64,000 bases of DNA from Azospirillum baldaniorum (GTDB lineage Bacteria > Pseudomonadota > Alphaproteobacteria > Azospirillales > Azospirillaceae), in contig NZ_CP022255.1 of the NCBI RefSeq assembly GCF_003119195.2, positions 372,001-436,000 of the forward strand. The letters run 5' to 3'. How positions within the stretch are numbered: position 1 is the first letter of the stretch; each line of letters opens with the position of its first letter. The notes below the pieces were generated by a model that worked only from the letters and a program-made list of their open reading frames with translations, did no database searches and had not been told where the DNA came from. The position numbers were made by a program, and so were the translations under genes. Below, piece by piece: positions 25,152-36,051 of the stretch.

Positions 25152-25170
25152 TATATACGTTCGGTATATA
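25152..25170. promoter_or_regulatory. Perfect dyad immediately upstream of the -35 element
   Basis: TATATAC-GTTCG-GTATATA ends six bases upstream of the -35 box of the iron-type operon. The position suits an activator or an upstream repressor site. The sequence is not a recognisable Fur, RirA or Irr box, so the regulator is unknown. Confidence 0.55.
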
Positions 25171-25270
25171 ACCGTGAAGAAAATATGGAAATGGAAGAAG
25201 CGCCCGCTGGCCGGCCGCTCTCACCTCAGGCCGTGATTTAACTCAGAGCTATCGCATTTGGCCTCTATAA

Positions 25271-25388
25271 CCCTCTCCCCTCTGGGGAGAGGGTGGCCCG
25301 GAGGGCCGGTGAGGGGGTTGCGCGTGGCGATACGTCCTGCAAAAGCGCAACCCCCTCACCCTAACCCTCTCCCCAGAGGGGAGAGGGG
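25271..25388. repeat. Long inverted-repeat element, REP/MITE-like
   Basis: Two arms are inverted: the left begins CCCTCTCCCCTCTGGGGAG at 25271, and the right ends with its complement at about 25388. Inner GTGAGGGGGTTGCGC segments also pair across a central 25-base spacer. Each arm end is itself palindromic, and the left arm has an extra GGCCCGGAGGGCC dyad. This type of CCCTCTCCCC repeat is common in high-GC proteobacterial intergenic regions. It separates the iron-type promoter from the end of the operon at 25410 and may act as a terminator for that operon. Confidence 0.75.
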
Positions 25389-25409
25389 ACTTCAAATGCA
25401 ATCACCCCG

Positions 25410-26624
25410 TTACTTCACGAGCGGGCAGCCGCTGTCCTTCGGGTTGATGTAGGCCTGCTCGCCGGGAATGGTCTTGAGGATCTTGAAGTAATCCCAGGCC
25501 CCTTTCGACTCGCCCGGCGTCTTGATCTGCGCCAGATACATGTCGTTGAAGATCCGGCCGTTGTCGGCGATCTTCGCGTCCTTCATCATCATGTCGCTGA
25601 TCGGCGTGGCGCGCATCTTGGCGGCGACCTTGTCGGCGTCGTCGGTGCCGGCCTCCTGCACGGCCTTCAGGTAATGCTTGACCGCCGAATAGACGCCTGC
25701 CTGGTTCATCGACGGCTTGCGCCCGGTCCGCTCCTCGAACTTCTTCGACCAGGCGCGGGTCTCGTCGTTCATGTCCCAGTAGAAGGAGTTCGCCAGCATC
25801 AGCCCCTGCGCGGTGTCGAGGCCCAGCGCGTGGATGTCGTTGACGTTCAGCAGCAGGCCCGCCAGCGTCTGGCCGCCCTGGGGAATGCCGAACTCGGCGG
25901 CCTGCTTGACCGCGTTGATGGTGTCGCCGCCGGCGTTGGCGAAGGCGACCACCTCCGCGCCCGAGGCTTGCGCCTGCAACAGGAAGGACGAGAAGTCCGA
26001 GCTTGCCAGGGGATGGCGGACGCTGCCCTTGATGGTACCGCCGAGCGTCTTGACGGTGTTGGCCGCCTCCGTTTCCAGCGAATGGCCGAAGGCATAGTCC
26101 GCGGTGATGAAGAACCAGCTCTTTTTGCCCTGCTCGACCAGCGCGCGGGCGGTGGAGGACGCCACGGCGTGGTTGTCCCAGGTCCACAGGAAGCCGTAGG
26201 GGCTGCAGTCCTTGCCCGTCAGATCGGTGGAGCCGGGGCCGGACATCAGAAAGATGCGCTTCTTGTCCTTGGTGATGCCCTGCACGGCCAGCGCCGCGGC
26301 CGAGTTCGGCACGTCGGCGACGACGTCGACCTTCTCGACGTCGATCCACTGGCGGGCGAGGTTGGCGGCGATGTCCGCCTTGTTCTGGTGGTCGCCGACG
26401 ATGATCTCGATCTTGGTGCCGTTGATGGCGTTGCCGAACTCCTCGGCGGCCAGCCGGGCGGCCACCGCCGAGCCCTCGCCGTTGATGTCGGCGTAGATGC
26501 CGGACCGGTCGGACAGCATGCCGATCTTGATGACGTTGTCCGACATCTGGGCCTGGGCCGTGCCGGACGCCAGGGCGGCGAAGGCAACTCCGGCGAGAAG
26601 GCCGGCAAGACGGGTGCTGCGCAT
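25410..26624 (-). CDS. Branched-chain amino-acid-type ABC binding protein
   Basis: A 404-residue precursor with a signal peptide (RLAGLLAGVAFAALASGTAQA). The mature start DNVIKIGMLSDRSGIYADING is that of Peripla_BP_6 (LivK-like) proteins. A later MSGPGSTDLTGKDCSPYGFLW segment is typical of subgroup members binding non-amino-acid ligands. It is the last gene of the sigma-54-driven operon, 41 bp after the 3-hydroxybutyrate dehydrogenase gene. No permease or ATPase is linked; the LIV system at 41048-44382 could supply them. Its ligand is probably the compound degraded by the upstream enzymes, such as carnitine or a related hydroxy-acid; this is inference. Confidence 0.85.
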   Translation of the reverse strand: MRSTRLAGLLAGVAFAALASGTAQAQMSDNVIKIGMLSDRSGIYADINGEGSAVAARLAAEEFGNAINGTKIEIIVGDHQNKADIAANLARQWIDVEKVDVVADVPNSAAALAVQGITKDKKRIFLMSGPGSTDLTGKDCSPYGFLWTWDNHAVASSTARALVEQGKKSWFFITADYAFGHSLETEAANTVKTLGGTIKGSVRHPLASSDFSSFLLQAQASGAEVVAFANAGGDTINAVKQAAEFGIPQGGQTLAGLLLNVNDIHALGLDTAQGLMLANSFYWDMNDETRAWSKKFEERTGRKPSMNQAGVYSAVKHYLKAVQEAGTDDADKVAAKMRATPISDMMMKDAKIADNGRIFNDMYLAQIKTPGESKGAWDYFKILKTIPGEQAYINPKDSGCPLVK

Positions 26625-26665
26625 GGTTCACTCCCTAGGGTGTTGTTTTCTTGGTGGTTGGGGAT

Positions 26666-27445
26666 TCAATGGGTCGTGTAGCCGCCGTCCACGGGGATCG
26701 CCGTGCCGGTAATCGACGCGGCGGCGTCGGAGCACAGGAAGGCGATGGCGGCTGCGACCTCCTCCGGCGGAATCAGCCGGCCGGTCGGCATGCGGTCGAG
26801 GAACACCGCCTGCAGAACCCGTTCCTCCGGCAGGCCGGTGACCTGCGCCTGCTGGGCGATCTGCTTCTCGATGATCGGGGTCAGCACCGTGCCGGGGCAC
26901 ACCGCGTTGCAGGTGATGCCGTGCTCCGCGACCTCGATCGCCACCGACTTCGTCAGGCCGATGATGCCGTGCTTGGTCGCGACATAGGCGGGTTTGTGCG
27001 GAGCGCCGACCATGCCGAGGACCGACGCCGTGTTGACGATGCGCCCCCAGCGGCGCTCCCGCATCGCGGGAAGGGCCGCCTTGATGGTGTGAAAGGCGGC
27101 GCTGAGGTTGACCGCGAGCAGCAGGTCCCATTTGTCGTCGGGGAACTCGTGCACCGCCGCCACATGCTGCACCCCGGCGTTGTTCACCAGGATATCGATG
27201 GGGCCGAGCGCCGCCGCGGCGTCGGCCATCATGGCGCGGGCCTCCTCCGGCCGGCTGAGGTCGGCCCCCGAATAGACGATCGTCGTGCCGCTCTGCGCCG
27301 CGATCTCCGTGCACAGCCGGTCGATCTCCGCGCGGTCGCCGAAGCCGTTGAGCATGACATGGCAACCCTGGCGGGCGAGTTCGCGGGCGGTCGCCAGCCC
27401 GATGCCGGTGGTGGAGCCGGTGACGACAGCGTTCCTGTTTCGCAT
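26666..27445 (-). CDS. 3-hydroxybutyrate dehydrogenase-like short-chain dehydrogenase
   Basis: A 259-residue SDR with the TGSTTGIGLATA cofactor motif, DILVNNAGVQHVA, catalytic Ser in NTASVLGMVGAPHK, YVATKHG (catalytic Tyr/Lys) and a TAIPVDGGYTTH end close to known D-3-hydroxybutyrate dehydrogenases. It interconverts acetoacetate and 3-hydroxybutyrate using NAD(H). The ATG at 27445 has AAGGA five to six bases upstream; a codon eight residues earlier lacks this. It follows the BKACE gene, whose reaction releases acetoacetate, so the assignment fits the pathway. Confidence 0.85.
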   Translation of the reverse strand: MRNRNAVVTGSTTGIGLATARELARQGCHVMLNGFGDRAEIDRLCTEIAAQSGTTIVYSGADLSRPEEARAMMADAAAALGPIDILVNNAGVQHVAAVHEFPDDKWDLLLAVNLSAAFHTIKAALPAMRERRWGRIVNTASVLGMVGAPHKPAYVATKHGIIGLTKSVAIEVAEHGITCNAVCPGTVLTPIIEKQIAQQAQVTGLPEERVLQAVFLDRMPTGRLIPPEEVAAAIAFLCSDAAASITGTAIPVDGGYTTH

Positions 27446-27491
27446 CTCTGTCCTTCTTTCGGGCGTCATGGAGTCTGAGGCGTCCTGCAGG

Positions 27492-28442
27492 TCAGAAAGC
27501 CACCTGATCGGCGCCCTTCAGGGCGAGCATCGCCCGCGCCTCGGCGGGGGTAGCGACCTCCAGCGACAGCTCTTCGAGAATCCGGCGGATCTTCGCCACC
27601 TGCTCCGCGCTGTTCCGGGCCAGCCGGCCCTTGCTGAGATACAGGCTGTCCTCCAGCCCGACCCGGACGTTGCCGCCCATGACCGCGGCCATGGTCGTGA
27701 AGGGGATCTGGTGACGGCCGGCGGCCAGCACCGACCATTCGTAATCCGTCCCGAACAGCCGGTCGGCGGTCTCGCGCATGAAGACGAGGTTGCGCTGCTC
27801 AGCACCGATGCCGCCGAGGATACCGAAGATCGTCTGGACGAAGAAGGGCGGCTTCACCAGCCCCCGATCGACGAAGTGCGCGAGGTTGTAGAGATGCCCG
27901 ACGTCGTAGCACTCGAATTCGAAGCGCGTCCCGCAGCCCTCGCCCAGATGCTCCAGGATGTAGGCGATGTCGCGGAAGGTGTTGCGGAAGATGAAATCGT
28001 CGGTGCTGCGCAGATAGGGCTCCTCCCAGTCGTGCTTCCAGCCCTGGTAACGGTCGGCCAGCGGGAAGATGCCGAAATTCATCGAGCCCATGTTGAGCGA
28101 GCACATCTCCGGCCGGGCCTGGAGCGGGGCGGCAAGGCGCTCCTGCACCGTCATGTTGAGCGAGCCGCCGGTGGTGATGTTGAGCACCGCGTCGGTGGAC
28201 TGCTTGAGGCGCGGCAGGAACTGCATGAACACCGCCGGGTCCGGCGTCGGCTGCCCGGTGCGGGGGTCGCGGGCGTGCAGGTGGAGGATCGCGGCACCGG
28301 CCTCGGCGGCGCCGACGCCCTGCTCGACGATCTCATCGGGCGTCACCGGCAGCGCGTCCGACATGGTCGGGGTGTGGATCGACCCCGTCAATGCGCAGCT
28401 GATGATGACCTTCTTCTGTGGTGCCTTCTGTGGTGCGGCCAT
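27492..28442 (-). CDS. BKACE family (DUF849) beta-keto acid cleavage enzyme
   Basis: A 316-residue Zn-dependent TIM-barrel enzyme with KKVIISCALTGSIHTPTMSD, HLHARDPRTGQPTPD (metal-binding His pair), NITTGGSLNMTVQER, a FECYDVGHLYNLAHF helix and MGGNVRVGLEDSLYL near the C-terminus. BKACE enzymes condense a beta-keto acid with acetyl-CoA and release acetoacetate and a new acyl-CoA. Known substrates include 3-keto-5-aminohexanoate and dehydrocarnitine. The dehydrogenase upstream would make the beta-keto acid and the 3-hydroxybutyrate dehydrogenase downstream would use the acetoacetate. Dehydrocarnitine is the most economical guess, not established. Confidence 0.87.
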   Translation of the reverse strand: MAAPQKAPQKKVIISCALTGSIHTPTMSDALPVTPDEIVEQGVGAAEAGAAILHLHARDPRTGQPTPDPAVFMQFLPRLKQSTDAVLNITTGGSLNMTVQERLAAPLQARPEMCSLNMGSMNFGIFPLADRYQGWKHDWEEPYLRSTDDFIFRNTFRDIAYILEHLGEGCGTRFEFECYDVGHLYNLAHFVDRGLVKPPFFVQTIFGILGGIGAEQRNLVFMRETADRLFGTDYEWSVLAAGRHQIPFTTMAAVMGGNVRVGLEDSLYLSKGRLARNSAEQVAKIRRILEELSLEVATPAEARAMLALKGADQVAF

Positions 28443-28499
28443 GGGACAGTCTCTGTGTTGGTTCGGTTCGAAGGGAAGGACGGCGTGACCGGCGCGCGG

Positions 28500-29411
28500 T
28501 CACCCGCGCTCGACGCTGTCCAGCCGCTGGAGGTGGGCCGCCAGACGGGCGTGGGTCTCGGTCCGCTGCGCCTCCGTCCAGGTCCGGAAGCCGGCGCCGG
28601 ACTTCATGCCCAGCCGCCCGGACGCGACGAGATCGCGCAGCAGGGGCAACGGTTCCGGCGTCCGGTCGAGGTCGGGCAGGACATGCTCGTGCACCGCCAG
28701 GGTCAGGTCGGTGCCGACGAGGTCGGCGTTCTCCAGCGGCCCCAGGACGGCGAGGCGCCGGCCGAAGCTGGCCTTGACCACGGCGTCCACCGTCTCGGCG
28801 TCGCACACGCCGTTCTGGACGAGCGCGATGGCCTCGCGCCAGAGCGCGTGCTGCAAACGGTTGCCGATGAAGCCGGGAACGTCCTTGCGGACATGCACCG
28901 GCGTCTTGCCGATGGCGGCCAGCAACCCGATCATCGCGGCGACCGCCGCGTCGTCGGTGTCAGCGGTCTGGATGACCTCGACGAGCGGAATCTGATACGG
29001 CGGGTTCCACCAGTGGGTGCCGAGCGCGCGGCTCTTGTCCCGGAGCGGTTCCATGATCCGGGTGATCGGGATCACCGACGTGTTGCTCGCCAGAAGCGCA
29101 TGGGGCGGGGCGGCGGCCTCGACCGCCTGGAAGATCCGCTGCTTGAGGACCAGATCCTCCGGGACCGCCTCGATGACGACGTCCGCCCGGCTGACTGCGT
29201 CCTCCAGGGAGGCGCAGGGCCGAACCCGGTCCGCGGCGGCGGTGTCCATTCCCAGACTCTCAAGGTTGCCGCGGACCCGTTCGACGATCCCGGCCCGGCG
29301 GTCGGGATCGGGCTCGTGGATGTCGACCGGGTGCCCGGCGACGGCGAACGCCTGGGCGATCCCATGCCCCATCAGCCCGGCGCCGATGATTCCAATACGC
29401 TGCTGCGTCAT
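28500..29411 (-). CDS. 3-hydroxyacyl-CoA dehydrogenase-family enzyme, possible L-carnitine dehydrogenase
   Basis: A 303-residue protein. It has an NAD-binding Rossmann motif RIGIIGAGLMGHGIAQAFAVAG, VVIEAVPEDLVLKQRIF, LASNTSVIPIT, the catalytic His in GTHWWNPPYQIPLVEVI, and KDVPGFIGNRLQHALWREAI in the dimerisation helices. HWWNPP and the single compact domain match L-carnitine dehydrogenase and related beta-hydroxyacid dehydrogenases better than fatty-acid oxidation enzymes (HFFNP). The ATG at 29411 begins the Rossmann fold. It is the first gene behind the sigma-54 promoter. Together with BKACE and 3-hydroxybutyrate dehydrogenase it suggests degradation of carnitine or a similar 3-hydroxy acid; a betainyl-CoA thioesterase gene is not seen. 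Confidence 0.83.
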   Translation of the reverse strand: MTQQRIGIIGAGLMGHGIAQAFAVAGHPVDIHEPDPDRRAGIVERVRGNLESLGMDTAAADRVRPCASLEDAVSRADVVIEAVPEDLVLKQRIFQAVEAAAPPHALLASNTSVIPITRIMEPLRDKSRALGTHWWNPPYQIPLVEVIQTADTDDAAVAAMIGLLAAIGKTPVHVRKDVPGFIGNRLQHALWREAIALVQNGVCDAETVDAVVKASFGRRLAVLGPLENADLVGTDLTLAVHEHVLPDLDRTPEPLPLLRDLVASGRLGMKSGAGFRTWTEAQRTETHARLAAHLQRLDSVERG

Positions 29412-29502
29412 GCCTCTGTCGCGTCCCCCCTGCCTTGAGCGCCGCCGCGACGGCCGTCCGGCCAATTGTTCGCGGCGCACATATTTTCTTGCCGCAATCA
29501 AA

Positions 29503-29517
29503 GCAAGGGGCGTGCCA
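29503..29517 (-). promoter_or_regulatory. Consensus sigma-54 (-24/-12) promoter
   Basis: On the minus strand the sequence reads TGGCACG-N4-TTGC, an exact match to the sigma-54 consensus, with CT before and TT after it. It lies about 92 bases upstream of the dehydrogenase start (29411), predicting a start of transcription near 29490. The divergent gene at 29689 encodes a sigma-54 activator, making the assignment strong. Confidence 0.88.
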
Positions 29518-29630
29518 GCAATGGGAATTGTTGGTATGGAGGGCCTTCGGCCGAGCCAGCGGGCGGATTGCCTGCGGTTTTCAATCCTTCGCCGCCATCG
29601 GCCTGCGACTCAGGGCTTCCGTCGTGTGCT

Positions 29631-29663
29631 GAATTTTGACAAACAGTGTTCAGAATATTGACA
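29631..29663. promoter_or_regulatory. Direct repeat GAATWTTGACA, 22-bp period
   Basis: GAATTTTGACA (29631-29641) and GAATATTGACA (29653-29663) are spaced two helical turns apart. They lie 26-58 bp upstream of the activator start and about 115-160 bp upstream of the sigma-54 promoter, a usual distance for an activator's upstream sites. They could equally contain a sigma-70 promoter of the activator gene because each holds TTGACA. Confidence 0.45.
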
Positions 29664-29688
29664 GAAACGGTGCGACGGGAGGCGGGCC

Positions 29689-31116
<1,428 letters not shown>

Positions 31117-31129
31117 CCGGATCGCGGCG

Positions 31130-31699
31130 CTACAGCAGCAGGGCCTTCTCCCGCTGCACATGGCCCGAAAGCCGGGCCGTCTCCCGCTGGTCCAGCGCGT
31201 TCCGCAGCTTGGGGAAATCGACCTCCTCCTCCTGCTGGACATGCTCCGCGACCAGCTGCCTCAGCGCGATGACGCGCCGCCGCCACGCGGGATCGTCCTT
31301 CGGCATCTGCTCGAGGGCGTACAGCTGCATCTTCATGTCGGCGTGCTCGCCGTAGAGGTGCCGGGCATCCGCCTCCTGATGCGCGTGGTCGTGCAGCAGG
31401 GGGTAGACGACGTCCTCCTCGGCCATGGCGTGCGCGGCGAGGCGGCGCTTCAGGCGGAGCAGCAACTGCGTCCGCTGGAAGGTCTCGCCGGTGTGCGTCC
31501 GCTCCATCGCGTCGAGCAGCGCCATGATGTGGCGGTGGTCGTCCATCAGGGCGTCGAACGGGTCGCGCGCCATCGTCGTCCCGGCGGCCTGGGCGACCAC
31601 CGGCGGCAGCAGGCGGCTGGCGAGGATCGCCACGGCGGCACCGCTGGCGAAGGCGATCAGGCCGCTTGTGGACCAGAGGTCCCTTCCTCTCCTGCTCAT
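31130..31699 (-). CDS. Membrane-anchored hemerythrin-domain protein
   Basis: A 189-residue protein with an N-terminal anchor (LIAFASGAAVAILASRLL, about 14-32). A four-helix hemerythrin-like domain carries the iron-ligand pattern: DDHRHIMALLDAME, HAMAEEDVVYPLLHDHAHQE, LYGEHADMK and HVQQEEEVDFPKLR. Such proteins bind a di-iron centre and sense or store oxygen, NO or iron. GGGAGG lies ten bases before the ATG at 31699. It is 59 bp downstream of the RND pump gene, probably in the same transcript. Its end is 13 bp from the convergent activator gene. Function is inferred from the ligand pattern. Confidence 0.8.
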   Translation of the reverse strand: MSRRGRDLWSTSGLIAFASGAAVAILASRLLPPVVAQAAGTTMARDPFDALMDDHRHIMALLDAMERTHTGETFQRTQLLLRLKRRLAAHAMAEEDVVYPLLHDHAHQEADARHLYGEHADMKMQLYALEQMPKDDPAWRRRVIALRQLVAEHVQQEEEVDFPKLRNALDQRETARLSGHVQREKALLL

Positions 31700-31758
31700 G
31701 ATGTCCGTGCCTCCCGGGTCCATGGGTGTATCCGACGTCCAACAGGGGCCGGGCCGGG

Positions 31759-34700
31759 TCATTCCGCCGGAGATGTCTTCGCGGGCACGTCCACCGGGTC
31801 GCGGTGTGGAACCAGCCGCTCGGTCAGGCGCTGGAAGGCGACGAACAGGACCGGCACGAAGATGATGCCGACCAGCGTCGCCGCGGTCATGCCGCTGAAG
31901 ACCGTCGTGCCGATGGACCGTCGGCTGGCCGCTCCGGCGCCGGTGGCGACCAGCAGCGGCACCGCCCCCAGGATGAAGGCCAGCGCCGTCATCAGCACAG
32001 CGCGGAAGCGCTGGCGGGCGCCCATCACCGCGGAATCGATGATGGGGTGGCCGGCGGCGCGCTGCTCCCGCGCGAACTCGACGATCAGGATGGCGTTCTT
32101 GGCGGCGAGGCCCACCAGCAGGACGAGGCCGATCTGCGCGTAGACGTCGTTGGCGATGCCGGCGACGCTCAGGCCGATGCCGGCCCCCAGCACCGCGATG
32201 GCCACCGACAGCAGCACGGCCAGCGGGATCAGCCAGTTCTCGTACTGCGCCACCAGGAACAGATAGCCGAACATCACCGCCAGCCCGAAGATGATGATCG
32301 TCTGGTTGCCGATCCGGCTTTCCTGATAGGACAGGCCGGTCCATTCCGTGGCGTAGCCCGCCGGCAGGGTGCGGTCCGCCACCTCCTGCATCGCCGCCAG
32401 CGCTTGGCCGGAGCTGCCGCCGGGGGCCGGGTTGCCGTTGACCGAAGCGGAGAGGAACTGGTCGTAGCGGACGAGGCTGTCGGGGGCCAGCGTGTTGCGG
32501 ATGGTCACGATGCTGCGCAGCGGCACCATGTCCCCCGACGAACTCCGCACATAGAGCTGGTCGATGGCCGCCACCTCGTCCCGGTACTCCGCGGCGTCCT
32601 GCACCTGGACCTGGAAGACCCGGCCGTAGAGGTTGAAGTCGTTGACGTAGCGCGACCCGAGATGGGACTGCAGCGTGGTGAAGACGTCGCCCGGCGAGAC
32701 GCCGAGCAGCGCCGCCTTGGTGCGGTCGAGGTCGACGAACAGGTGCGGCACGTCGGGGCTGAAGGTGCTGAAGACGGCCGACAGCCGCGCGTCCTGGTTG
32801 GCGGCGACCAGCAGGCCGCGCAGCACCGCGCCGAGCTGCTGCGCGGATTGCCCGCCCAGCGCCTGCACCTGCAGCTGGAACCCGCCGGTGCTGCCGAGAC
32901 CGGGGATGGAGGGCGGGTTGAAGGCGGCGATGGTCGCCTGCGGCACCGCGGCGAGCTGCGGCCTCAGCCGGCCCAGCAGCGCGTCCACCGTCTCGGCGGC
33001 CCCCCGCTCCCCCCAGGGCTTCAGCACGACGATCTGCAGGCCGACGTTGGAGGCCGCTCCGCTGAGGATGCTGTAGCCGGCGATGGAGATCACATGGGCC
33101 ACACCCGGCGTCGCGCGCAGCCGCTCGGTGACGTCGGTCATCACCGCCTCCGTCCGGCTGAGCGACGCGGCACTCGGCAACTGGACATTGACGAAGAAAT
33201 ACCCCTGGTCCTCCGACGGCAGGAAGGCGGTGGGCAGGCTCCGCAGCAGCAGGAAGGCCCCGGCGGTCAGCAGGGCGAAGACGGCGATCCCGATCACCAG
33301 CTTGCGCGACAGCCAGCCGACGAGGCCGCCGTAGCGGTCGCGCACCCCGTCCAGCCCCCGATTGAAGGCGGCCAGCGGGCGCCAGGGCCGGGTCGGCGGG
33401 CGCAGCAGCAGGCCGCACAGCGCCGGGGTCAGCGTCAGCGACACCATGCCGGAAATCAGGAAGGCGGTGGTGATGGTGACCGCGAACTGCCGGTAGAGCT
33501 GGCCGGTGATGCCGGGAAGGAAGGCCACCGGCACGAACACCGCGGCCAGCACCAGGGTGGAGGCGACGATGGCGCCGGTCACCTGCTCCATGGCGATGCG
33601 GCTGGCCGAGGGGGCGGGCTGGTCGGGATGCTCCTCCATGACGCGGCGGACGTTCTCGACCACCACGATGGCGTCGTCCACGACCAGCCCGATCGCCAGC
33701 ACCAGCGCGAACAGCGTGATGGTGTTGGCGCTGTAGCCCAGCACCAGCAGCACGGCGAAGACACCGATGATCGACACCGGGATCGCCAGAGTGGGGATCA
33801 TCGTCGCCCGCCAGTCCTGCAGGAAGACGTAGATGACCACCACCACCAGCAGGAAGGTGATGCCCAGCGTCAGCACGATCTCCTCGATCGTCGCGCTGAC
33901 GAAGCTGGTGGTGTCGAACACGACGGCGTAGTCCAGCCCCTCCGGGAAGCGGCCGGACAGCCGGTCCAGTTCCGCCCGCACCGCCTTGGCGACGTCCAGC
34001 GCGTTGGCGTCCGGCGACTGGTAGACAACCAGCGTCGCCGCCGGATCGCCGTCCAGCTTGGCGGTGGAGCCGTAGCTCTGCGCCCCCAGCTCCACCCGCC
34101 CGATGTCGCCCAGCCGCACCACGCCGCCGTTCGGGTTGGTGCGCACGATGATGCCGGCGAACTGCTTGGGGTCGTCCAGCCGGCCGCGGGCCAGGATGGT
34201 CAATTGCTGCTGCTGGCCGTCGGGGACGGGAGGGGCGCCGATCTGCCCGGCCGAGGCCTGGAGATTCTGGTTCTGGATCGCCGCGACCACGTCCGCCGCG
34301 GTGATGCCCAGCGCCGTCATGCGGTTCGGGTCCATCCAGACGCGCATGGCGTAGGTCAGCGCGCCCATCACCTGCGCGTCGCCGACGCCGGGCACCCGCG
34401 CGATGGCGTCGCGCAGGTTGATGCTCGCGTAGTTGGAGATGAAGATGGGGTCGAACTGGCCGCCGGGGGAGAAGACGTTGACGGCCATCAGCATGTTGGA
34501 CGACTGCTTGCGCACCGTGACGCCTTGACGCGACACCTCCGTCGGCAGGGTCGGCGTGGCGAGCGACAGGCGGTTCTGCACGTTGATCTGGGCCAGATCG
34601 GGGTCGGTGCCCTGCGCGAAGGTGACCGACAGCGTGTAGGCGCCGGTGTCGGTGCTGGTCGAGGACATGTAGAGCATGCCCTCCACCCCGTTCACCTGAG

Positions 34701-34902
34701 CCTCGATCGGGGCGGCGACGCTGTCGGCGACGACCTGGGCGTTGGCGCCGGGATAGGTGGCGGAGACCTGCACCGAGGGCGGGGTGATCGGCGGGAACTG
34801 GGCCACCGGGATGGCCAGGATGGCCAGCGCGCCCGCGATGGTCACGACCAGCGCGATGACGATGGCGAGGTTCGGGCGCCGGATGAACAGGCCGGAGAAC
34901 AT
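31759..34902 (-). CDS. RND multidrug efflux transporter, AcrB/MexB (HAE1) type
   Basis: A 1047-residue inner-membrane pump of standard length. It opens with [20 protein letters not shown], typical of HAE1 pumps. Twelve membrane segments are evident. The proton-relay Asp pair is in [14 protein letters not shown], and [19 protein letters not shown] and [14 protein letters not shown] are other family landmarks. It exports hydrophobic drugs or solvents through a tripartite complex with the adaptor encoded just upstream. No outer-membrane factor gene is adjacent, so a channel encoded elsewhere must be shared. Confidence 0.95.
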   Translation of the reverse strand: MFSGLFIRRPNLAIVIALVVTIAGALAILAIPVAQFPPITPPSVQVSATYPGANAQVVADSVAAPIEAQVNGVEGMLYMSSTSTDTGAYTLSVTFAQGTDPDLAQINVQNRLSLATPTLPTEVSRQGVTVRKQSSNMLMAVNVFSPGGQFDPIFISNYASINLRDAIARVPGVGDAQVMGALTYAMRVWMDPNRMTALGITAADVVAAIQNQNLQASAGQIGAPPVPDGQQQQLTILARGRLDDPKQFAGIIVRTNPNGGVVRLGDIGRVELGAQSYGSTAKLDGDPAATLVVYQSPDANALDVAKAVRAELDRLSGRFPEGLDYAVVFDTTSFVSATIEEIVLTLGITFLLVVVVIYVFLQDWRATMIPTLAIPVSIIGVFAVLLVLGYSANTITLFALVLAIGLVVDDAIVVVENVRRVMEEHPDQPAPSASRIAMEQVTGAIVASTLVLAAVFVPVAFLPGITGQLYRQFAVTITTAFLISGMVSLTLTPALCGLLLRPPTRPWRPLAAFNRGLDGVRDRYGGLVGWLSRKLVIGIAVFALLTAGAFLLLRSLPTAFLPSEDQGYFFVNVQLPSAASLSRTEAVMTDVTERLRATPGVAHVISIAGYSILSGAASNVGLQIVVLKPWGERGAAETVDALLGRLRPQLAAVPQATIAAFNPPSIPGLGSTGGFQLQVQALGGQSAQQLGAVLRGLLVAANQDARLSAVFSTFSPDVPHLFVDLDRTKAALLGVSPGDVFTTLQSHLGSRYVNDFNLYGRVFQVQVQDAAEYRDEVAAIDQLYVRSSSGDMVPLRSIVTIRNTLAPDSLVRYDQFLSASVNGNPAPGGSSGQALAAMQEVADRTLPAGYATEWTGLSYQESRIGNQTIIIFGLAVMFGYLFLVAQYENWLIPLAVLLSVAIAVLGAGIGLSVAGIANDVYAQIGLVLLVGLAAKNAILIVEFAREQRAAGHPIIDSAVMGARQRFRAVLMTALAFILGAVPLLVATGAGAASRRSIGTTVFSGMTAATLVGIIFVPVLFVAFQRLTERLVPHRDPVDVPAKTSPAE

Positions 34903-34908
34903 GGGCGC

Positions 34909-36051
34909 TTATCCTCGCGGCTGTTCGGCGGTCTGGGGGGCCCGCTCGGGCTGCACGGCCATGCCGGGGCGAACCTTCTGGGCGCCGCCGACGATGACGG
35001 TCTCGCCGGCCTGGACGCCCTTGGGCACCGCGATCACCTGATCGAGCTGCGGTCCGGGCTCGATCGGACGGCGCTGCGCCCGGTTCTGCTGGTCGAGCAC
35101 CAGGACGTAGCTGCCCTGCTGGTCCTGCTGGATGGCCGACACCGGCACCACCGGCTGCCGCTCGGTCTGCGCCGGGCGGATCAGGACGGTCACATACTGG
35201 CCGGGCAGCAGAAACCCCTTGGGGTTCGCGAAGTCGGCGTAGACGGGGATGGTCCCGGTCTGCGGGTCGATGCGGTTGCTGGCGAAGGAGACCTTGCCCT
35301 TCTGCTCGTACTCGGAACCGTCGGCCAGCCGCAGGGCCGGCACGAAGCGGTTCACCGCGTCGGCCGAGGCGAGATCGGGGGCGGCGCGCTGGACCTCCAG
35401 GATGTCGCGGTCGCTGACCGAGAAGACGACGCGGATGGGGTCGAGCTGGACGACGGTGGCGAGCGGGCCGCTGGACGGGTTGACGAGGTCCCCCACCGTC
35501 ATCGCGGTGGCGCCGATGCGCCCGTCGATGGGCGAAGAAATGCGTGTGTAGCCGAGGTTCAGTTCCGCCTGCCGCAGCTTGGCCTGCGTCTGCATGATGT
35601 CGGCGTCCGCCGTCTCCTGCGCCGCCTGGGCCTGATCGAGGTCGGCCTGGGAGATGTTGCCGCGGGTCCGCAGCTCCTGCGCGCGCTGGAAGGCGCGCTG
35701 GGCCTCGCGCAGGGTCGCCTGGGCGCGGGCGAGGTCGGCCTTGGCGCTGTCCACGGCGGCCTGGTAGGGGGCCTGCTCGATGACGTAGAGCAGGGTGTCC
35801 TTGGTGACGTTCTGGCCTTCCTGGAAGGCCACCTGCTCGACGAAGCCCTCGACGCGGGCGCGGGCCTCGAAGTCCTGGATCGCCTGGACGCGACCGATGA
35901 ACGCGCTGGTCGGGGTGACGTCCCGTTCGCGCACCACCTCGGTCATGACCGTGGGGGACGGAGCGTTCGCAGGCTGCTGGGCCAGGACCGCGCCCGAAGG
36001 GAGCAGGACGAGCAGGCACGAGACGGCGAGGCCGTGGCGAAGGCGCAGCAT
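34909..36051 (-). CDS. RND efflux periplasmic adaptor (membrane fusion protein)
   Basis: A 380-residue precursor with a signal peptide (LRHGLAVSCLLVLLPSGAVLA). A barrel-sandwich domain (IQDFEARARVEGFVEQVAFQ), a helical hairpin with coiled-coil heptads (AKADLARAQATLREAQRAFQ and onward) and the NLGYTRISSPIDGRIG lipoyl half motif follow. It lacks an N-terminal lipid-modified cysteine in the lipoprotein position, so it may be anchored by its uncleaved leader. It is six bases upstream of the pump gene. No TetR-type repressor is adjacent. Confidence 0.93.
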   Translation of the reverse strand: MLRLRHGLAVSCLLVLLPSGAVLAQQPANAPSPTVMTEVVRERDVTPTSAFIGRVQAIQDFEARARVEGFVEQVAFQEGQNVTKDTLLYVIEQAPYQAAVDSAKADLARAQATLREAQRAFQRAQELRTRGNISQADLDQAQAAQETADADIMQTQAKLRQAELNLGYTRISSPIDGRIGATAMTVGDLVNPSSGPLATVVQLDPIRVVFSVSDRDILEVQRAAPDLASADAVNRFVPALRLADGSEYEQKGKVSFASNRIDPQTGTIPVYADFANPKGFLLPGQYVTVLIRPAQTERQPVVPVSAIQQDQQGSYVLVLDQQNRAQRRPIEPGPQLDQVIAVPKGVQAGETVIVGGAQKVRPGMAVQPERAPQTAEQPRG

